Below, piece after piece: positions 14,320 to 17,132 of a stretch of 17,132 nucleotides of DNA. The number at the start of each line of letters is the position of its first letter. Position 1 is the first letter of the stretch. The stretch spans positions 1 to 17,132 of the forward strand of contig CALFBL010000183.1 of the NCBI GenBank assembly GCA_937951695.1, written 5' to 3'. The notes under the pieces were generated by a model that was given only the letters and a program-made list of their open reading frames with translations, was not told the DNA's origin and ran no database searches. Position numbers and translations under genes: made by a program. This stretch comes from an uncultured Granulosicoccaceae bacterium. GTDB taxonomy: Bacteria > Pseudomonadota > Gammaproteobacteria > Granulosicoccales > Granulosicoccaceae.

Positions 14320-16719
14320 TTAATCCCCCGCTGCCCGAACCAAAGCACGGTGCGCCCGTGCACCCATTTCCCGCAATGCCGCCGCACCAAAATGAATGCA
14401 GGAGCCCTCGCCACAGGGGTAGCCGTTAGCGGGGATCAAATCGTCTGTCAGCACCACCTCACTGAACGGCACGGTGTTGGCAACGTTTCTCAGAACGCTA
14501 TCCACGAGTGACTTGGCTTCATCGAAACCAGAAAAATCACCCCGGTCATCGCGGCCCCGGGAGAGGGTTCCCACGACAAATGGTATGTTGGCAACCGGTC
14601 CACGGGCATCACTGCCGCGGGCATCCTCAATAATCGTGCTTCGCAGCGCTTCTACCATCGATTTGAGATTCGCCGGGTAAAGCGATGCGCAACGAGGCCT
14701 GGAATCCTCTTCACCCTGGTGCCAGATAATGCCTCGAAGAATGCCACCAGTTTCTAACAAAGTCTGATTGACTCGAGCCAGAGCCCGGTCGAGCAGCAAG
14801 GTATCGCCCAGTATAGGGTCATCAGACGGAGTAAATGCTGTCATGTCTGAGTTCCAATGCGCAGGTTTGCCCGAGGCATCACAGAACCCAGTGCCCGGCC
14901 ACGCCGCTGGAACCAACACAATGTTTCGTGAAGTATGCGGCAATGCGGTTTTGGCGAAACTAAGCCCCAGACCGATCTGTGTGCCCTCTTTCGATAAGGT
15001 GTCAGGATCCACCGGTTGGTGTAATGGGTCCTCGGCTGTGACGATCATCGGAGTTAAGAAATTCACAGCGATATCAGAATAGGCTGCCGCTGAAGAGAAC
15101 AACGCCTCGTCGTTCGCAGCCACATTCGCCTGTCGTATTCTCAAGTTCGGTTCATCCGGTTGCCCGGGACCGGCCTGCTTGGCACCGTCTTCGCTGAAAC
15201 CCGCCATATTGCTCTGACCCATCAGCAAATACACATCGTCCCGCGCAACGGGGGTTACGGCCACAGTGACACTCGCTATCTGTGTCTCGTTGCCATCACT
15301 GGCGGTGACCGTAAAACTGCGCTGCTGGGCCAAAATCGGTAACACACCCACGTCAAGGCTCAGGTTCAGTTCGGTTTGCGTTTGACCAAAAGGCAGCACA
15401 TCTTGCGAAAACGACGCGTGGATACCGATCGCATCGATCGCGTTCGTTGCCTCCACAGTAAGGCTGATGGGGGCTGAAGAGGCAGTGGTCCGGTCAACGG
15501 CAATTGGAATAGTCAGGCGGTCTGGGCTGCCTTCGACAAGGCTATAAGCCGCTTGAGCAATCGCAATCGAGAAGCTCGACTCGGCAGGCGGCTCGCTGTT
15601 TCCCACATTCAATGTGATTGATTCGCTGGTGCGCAGAGCACTGTCTGCCAGATCGAATGCAACGATTACAATCGTGTAGACACCCACATCCCCACTCTCT
15701 GGCGTCCAGGTCAAGGTGCGGCTACCGTCCAAATTGTCTATCAGCTCAGCACCAACGGGTAAGTTCTCCACCAGAATTCCAGCGGATCCTCCGTCCGGAT
15801 CCACCGGACGCAGCAACAGGTCCCAGCGTTGACCCAGCTGAAGATTCTGATCGGTCAAACCGCTGAAAAAAGGTGGTTGGTTAGCGCCTCCCAGCAAACT
15901 CAGGGGGGCTGAACGAGAAGAGAAATTACCAAAATCATCAAATGCCGCCACAGAATAGGCAACGGCAGCTCCCGCAGTAACAGTGTCCGAAAATTGAGTC
16001 TGAAAAACCGTTCTTAAGTAGTTGTTATTCCGATAGATGTTGTAGCCTGACACGCTCACTTCACTGGTGGACGGCTCCCAACTGAGCTCGACTTGCGTCT
16101 GACCGTTGGCGGTGGTGGTATTTCCGGCCAGCCCCGATGGCACCGAGGGCGGTATGCCAGGATCGACTTGCGCTGTGCCCAACGGCAGGGTCAAGCTTTC
16201 GGAGCTCGTCGAAAAATTGCCATCAAAATCGAACGCCACCAACTCGAATACATTGCTCGAGCCCGCATCCACATTAGCTTCAAAACTGGTCGCAATTCGA
16301 GTAGCCACGTATTGCCGATTCTGATAAATGTTATAGCCCGCTACCGCTTGATCGTCAGTGGCGGCCTGCCAAGTCAGATGCACCGTATCGAATGCACTGC
16401 CCGGCTCTACAAACCCAACCAGTGCCGTGGGCACTGATGGGGGTAGCGTTGTATCAACCGGTCCCGGGTCGGGCAGCACAATGCGCTCAGAGCGAGCTGA
16501 GAAGTTAGTGCGAATGTCAAAGGCGACAACGTACCAGGAGTGAGCGACATCCCTGTTGTCCACATCCGTGAAGTTCGGTTCACTTACGGTCGCAAAGTAC
16601 TGGTTATCGCGGTAAACGTTATAGCCTTGAACCGCCTCATCATCGGTTGATGGCTGCCAGGTAAGTGACAGCGTGCCATCGGTAACGCTGCCGGTGAGGT
16701 TTCGCGGAACCGATGGCAA
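14320..16719 (-). CDS. FN3-repeat protein with C-terminal SGNH/sialate O-acetylesterase-like domain, probably 5'-truncated
   Basis: The open frame has 799 codons from an in-frame TTG, with a stop only six codons further upstream. Domains in order: three fibronectin type III modules (about 1-84, 92-180, 190-276) with the repeated pattern SVP..L.G...L.W.PSTD..V.GYN.YR; an Ig/cadherin-like module (281-372); a beta-sandwich module (about 382-490); then a GQSN-type esterase domain. That domain has GQSNMAG (501-507, nucleophile S503), WHQGE (666-670) and CIHFGA with H776. Such proteins are normally secreted and deacetylate or cleave glycans; the substrate here is unknown. The frame opens directly in the first FN3 module, with no ATG before codon 500, no signal peptide and no good ribosome binding site. 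I infer loss of the 5' end, so it may be a pseudogene. Confidence 0.75.
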   Translation of the reverse strand: MPSVPRNLTGSVTDGTLSLTWQPSTDDEAVQGYNVYRDNQYFATVSEPNFTDVDNRDVAHSWYVVAFDIRTNFSARSERIVLPDPGPVDTTLPPSVPTALVGFVEPGSAFDTVHLTWQAATDDQAVAGYNIYQNRQYVATRIATSFEANVDAGSSNVFELVAFDFDGNFSTSSESLTLPLGTAQVDPGIPPSVPSGLAGNTTTANGQTQVELSWEPSTSEVSVSGYNIYRNNNYLRTVFQTQFSDTVTAGAAVAYSVAAFDDFGNFSSRSAPLSLLGGANQPPFFSGLTDQNLQLGQRWDLLLRPVDPDGGSAGILVENLPVGAELIDNLDGSRTLTWTPESGDVGVYTIVIVAFDLADSALRTSESITLNVGNSEPPAESSFSIAIAQAAYSLVEGSPDRLTIPIAVDRTTASSAPISLTVEATNAIDAIGIHASFSQDVLPFGQTQTELNLSLDVGVLPILAQQRSFTVTASDGNETQIASVTVAVTPVARDDVYLLMGQSNMAGFSEDGAKQAGPGQPDEPNLRIRQANVAANDEALFSSAAAYSDIAVNFLTPMIVTAEDPLHQPVDPDTLSKEGTQIGLGLSFAKTALPHTSRNIVLVPAAWPGTGFCDASGKPAHWNSDMTAFTPSDDPILGDTLLLDRALARVNQTLLETGGILRGIIWHQGEEDSRPRCASLYPANLKSMVEALRSTIIEDARGSDARGPVANIPFVVGTLSRGRDDRGDFSGFDEAKSLVDSVLRNVANTVPFSEVVLTDDLIPANGYPCGEGSCIHFGAAALREMGARAHRALVRAAGD

Positions 16720-17132
16720 GTTAATGAAAGCCTTGAATCACTACAAATTGGTTAAGATAGTGGGCAGTGTTGGTCAAGTGCCAGAAAAGGCAAAGGCCAT
16801 CGTTCTCAGCGCGCCCGTGAAGTCGTCAGTGAGCCGCATCTCGTATGCGATGCCAACTGGCTGGTTTATCTGACGCCCATCTGTTATTCCCTGATAAGAT
16901 ACGCCTTCCTACTCCTGTGCAACTCTTTCCAGTTGCCTATACCCAGGTAATCACCGATATCTACAGGCAATGGCTGGTCTTCCGAGGCAACAACACCACA
17001 ACAACACGAAACACGATGAGAAAACAGCCTATCTTAAGCAAAGGAAGTACTCCCATCATCGTGTTGTCGACAGCCGACATGCAGTCGCACGGGTTTCCCA
17101 ATTAGGCGGTGGTGCGCGATGGCAAAGCTGAC
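16720..17132. other. 413-base flank without a supportable gene
   Basis: This stretch lies upstream of the truncated FN3-esterase frame. Every frame on both strands is interrupted. The longest open pieces are a plus-strand frame of 86 codons (16845-17105), a start-less plus-strand frame with a hydrophobic segment (NWLVYLTPICYSLIRYAFLL, near 16855-16915), and minus-strand pieces of about 40-50 codons. None has a convincing start with a ribosome binding site. A short direct repeat CAACAACAC occurs at 16988-16996 and 16999-17007. I see no DnaA box, terminal inverted repeat or recognisable transposase. It looks like decayed coding sequence or the edge of a rearrangement. Confidence 0.45.

Noticed and set aside
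14293..14328. Stems after the FN3-esterase stop as a strong intrinsic terminator
   Set aside because: The stems are only 4-5 bp and no U-run follows; kept only as a weak terminator candidate.
16720..17132. Resemblance of plus-strand fragments to a decayed small bacterial PH-domain (bPH2-type) membrane protein
   Set aside because: The similarity rests on a few spaced residues in two frames, and the distances between motifs do not fit the family. It is too weak to name without a frameshift-tolerant search.

Overview
The window is a stretch of bacterial chromosome from the 'rpmH to atp' replication-origin neighbourhood. Gene content and order (rpmH-rnpA-yidD-yidC-mnmE-mnmG-rsmG-parA-parB-atpI-atpB-atpE-atpF-atpH-atpA-atpG), and subunit lengths identical or close to Escherichia coli's (AtpA 513, AtpH 177, AtpF 156 residues), point to a gammaproteobacterium that keeps chromosomal parAB, so not an enteric. 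A lipoprotein and a large multi-domain surface-type esterase fit a marine or environmental lineage, but I cannot name a genus from the sequence. All genes are on the minus strand except one.

Reading in the direction of transcription (right to left): 17132-16720 holds no gene I can support. 16719-14320 is a long reading frame with three fibronectin type III modules, two further beta-sandwich modules and a C-terminal GQSN-type SGNH/sialate-O-acetylesterase-like domain. It has no start codon, signal peptide or leader that I can defend and is probably truncated at its 5' end. It sits where dnaA often lies upstream of rpmH. Next comes the compact cluster rpmH-rnpA-yidD-yidC-mnmE (14189-10365), with a good promoter before rpmH and three TTG-started genes, then mnmG (10221-8329).

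A plus-strand lipoprotein gene (7673-8332) is wedged between mnmG and rsmG, which are usually adjacent. Its stop codon interlocks with that of mnmG in a shared CTAG. rsmG-parA-parB (7591-5007) form a tight unit with a parS-like site inside the 3' end of parA. After two promoter-like sequences the F1Fo ATP synthase operon runs off the left edge inside atpG; atpA is flanked by two intercistronic hairpins.

Functionally the window combines inner-membrane protein insertion (YidC, YidD), ribosome, RNase P and rRNA/tRNA modification functions (RpmH, RnpA, RsmG, MnmE/MnmG), chromosome segregation (ParA/ParB) and oxidative phosphorylation. The conserved core is ordinary. The points worth checking are the broken FN3-esterase gene in the dnaA slot with its unexplained upstream flank, and the lipoprotein insertion with overlapping stops. 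I found no CRISPR array, transposase, tRNA, rRNA or clearly new multi-gene system.
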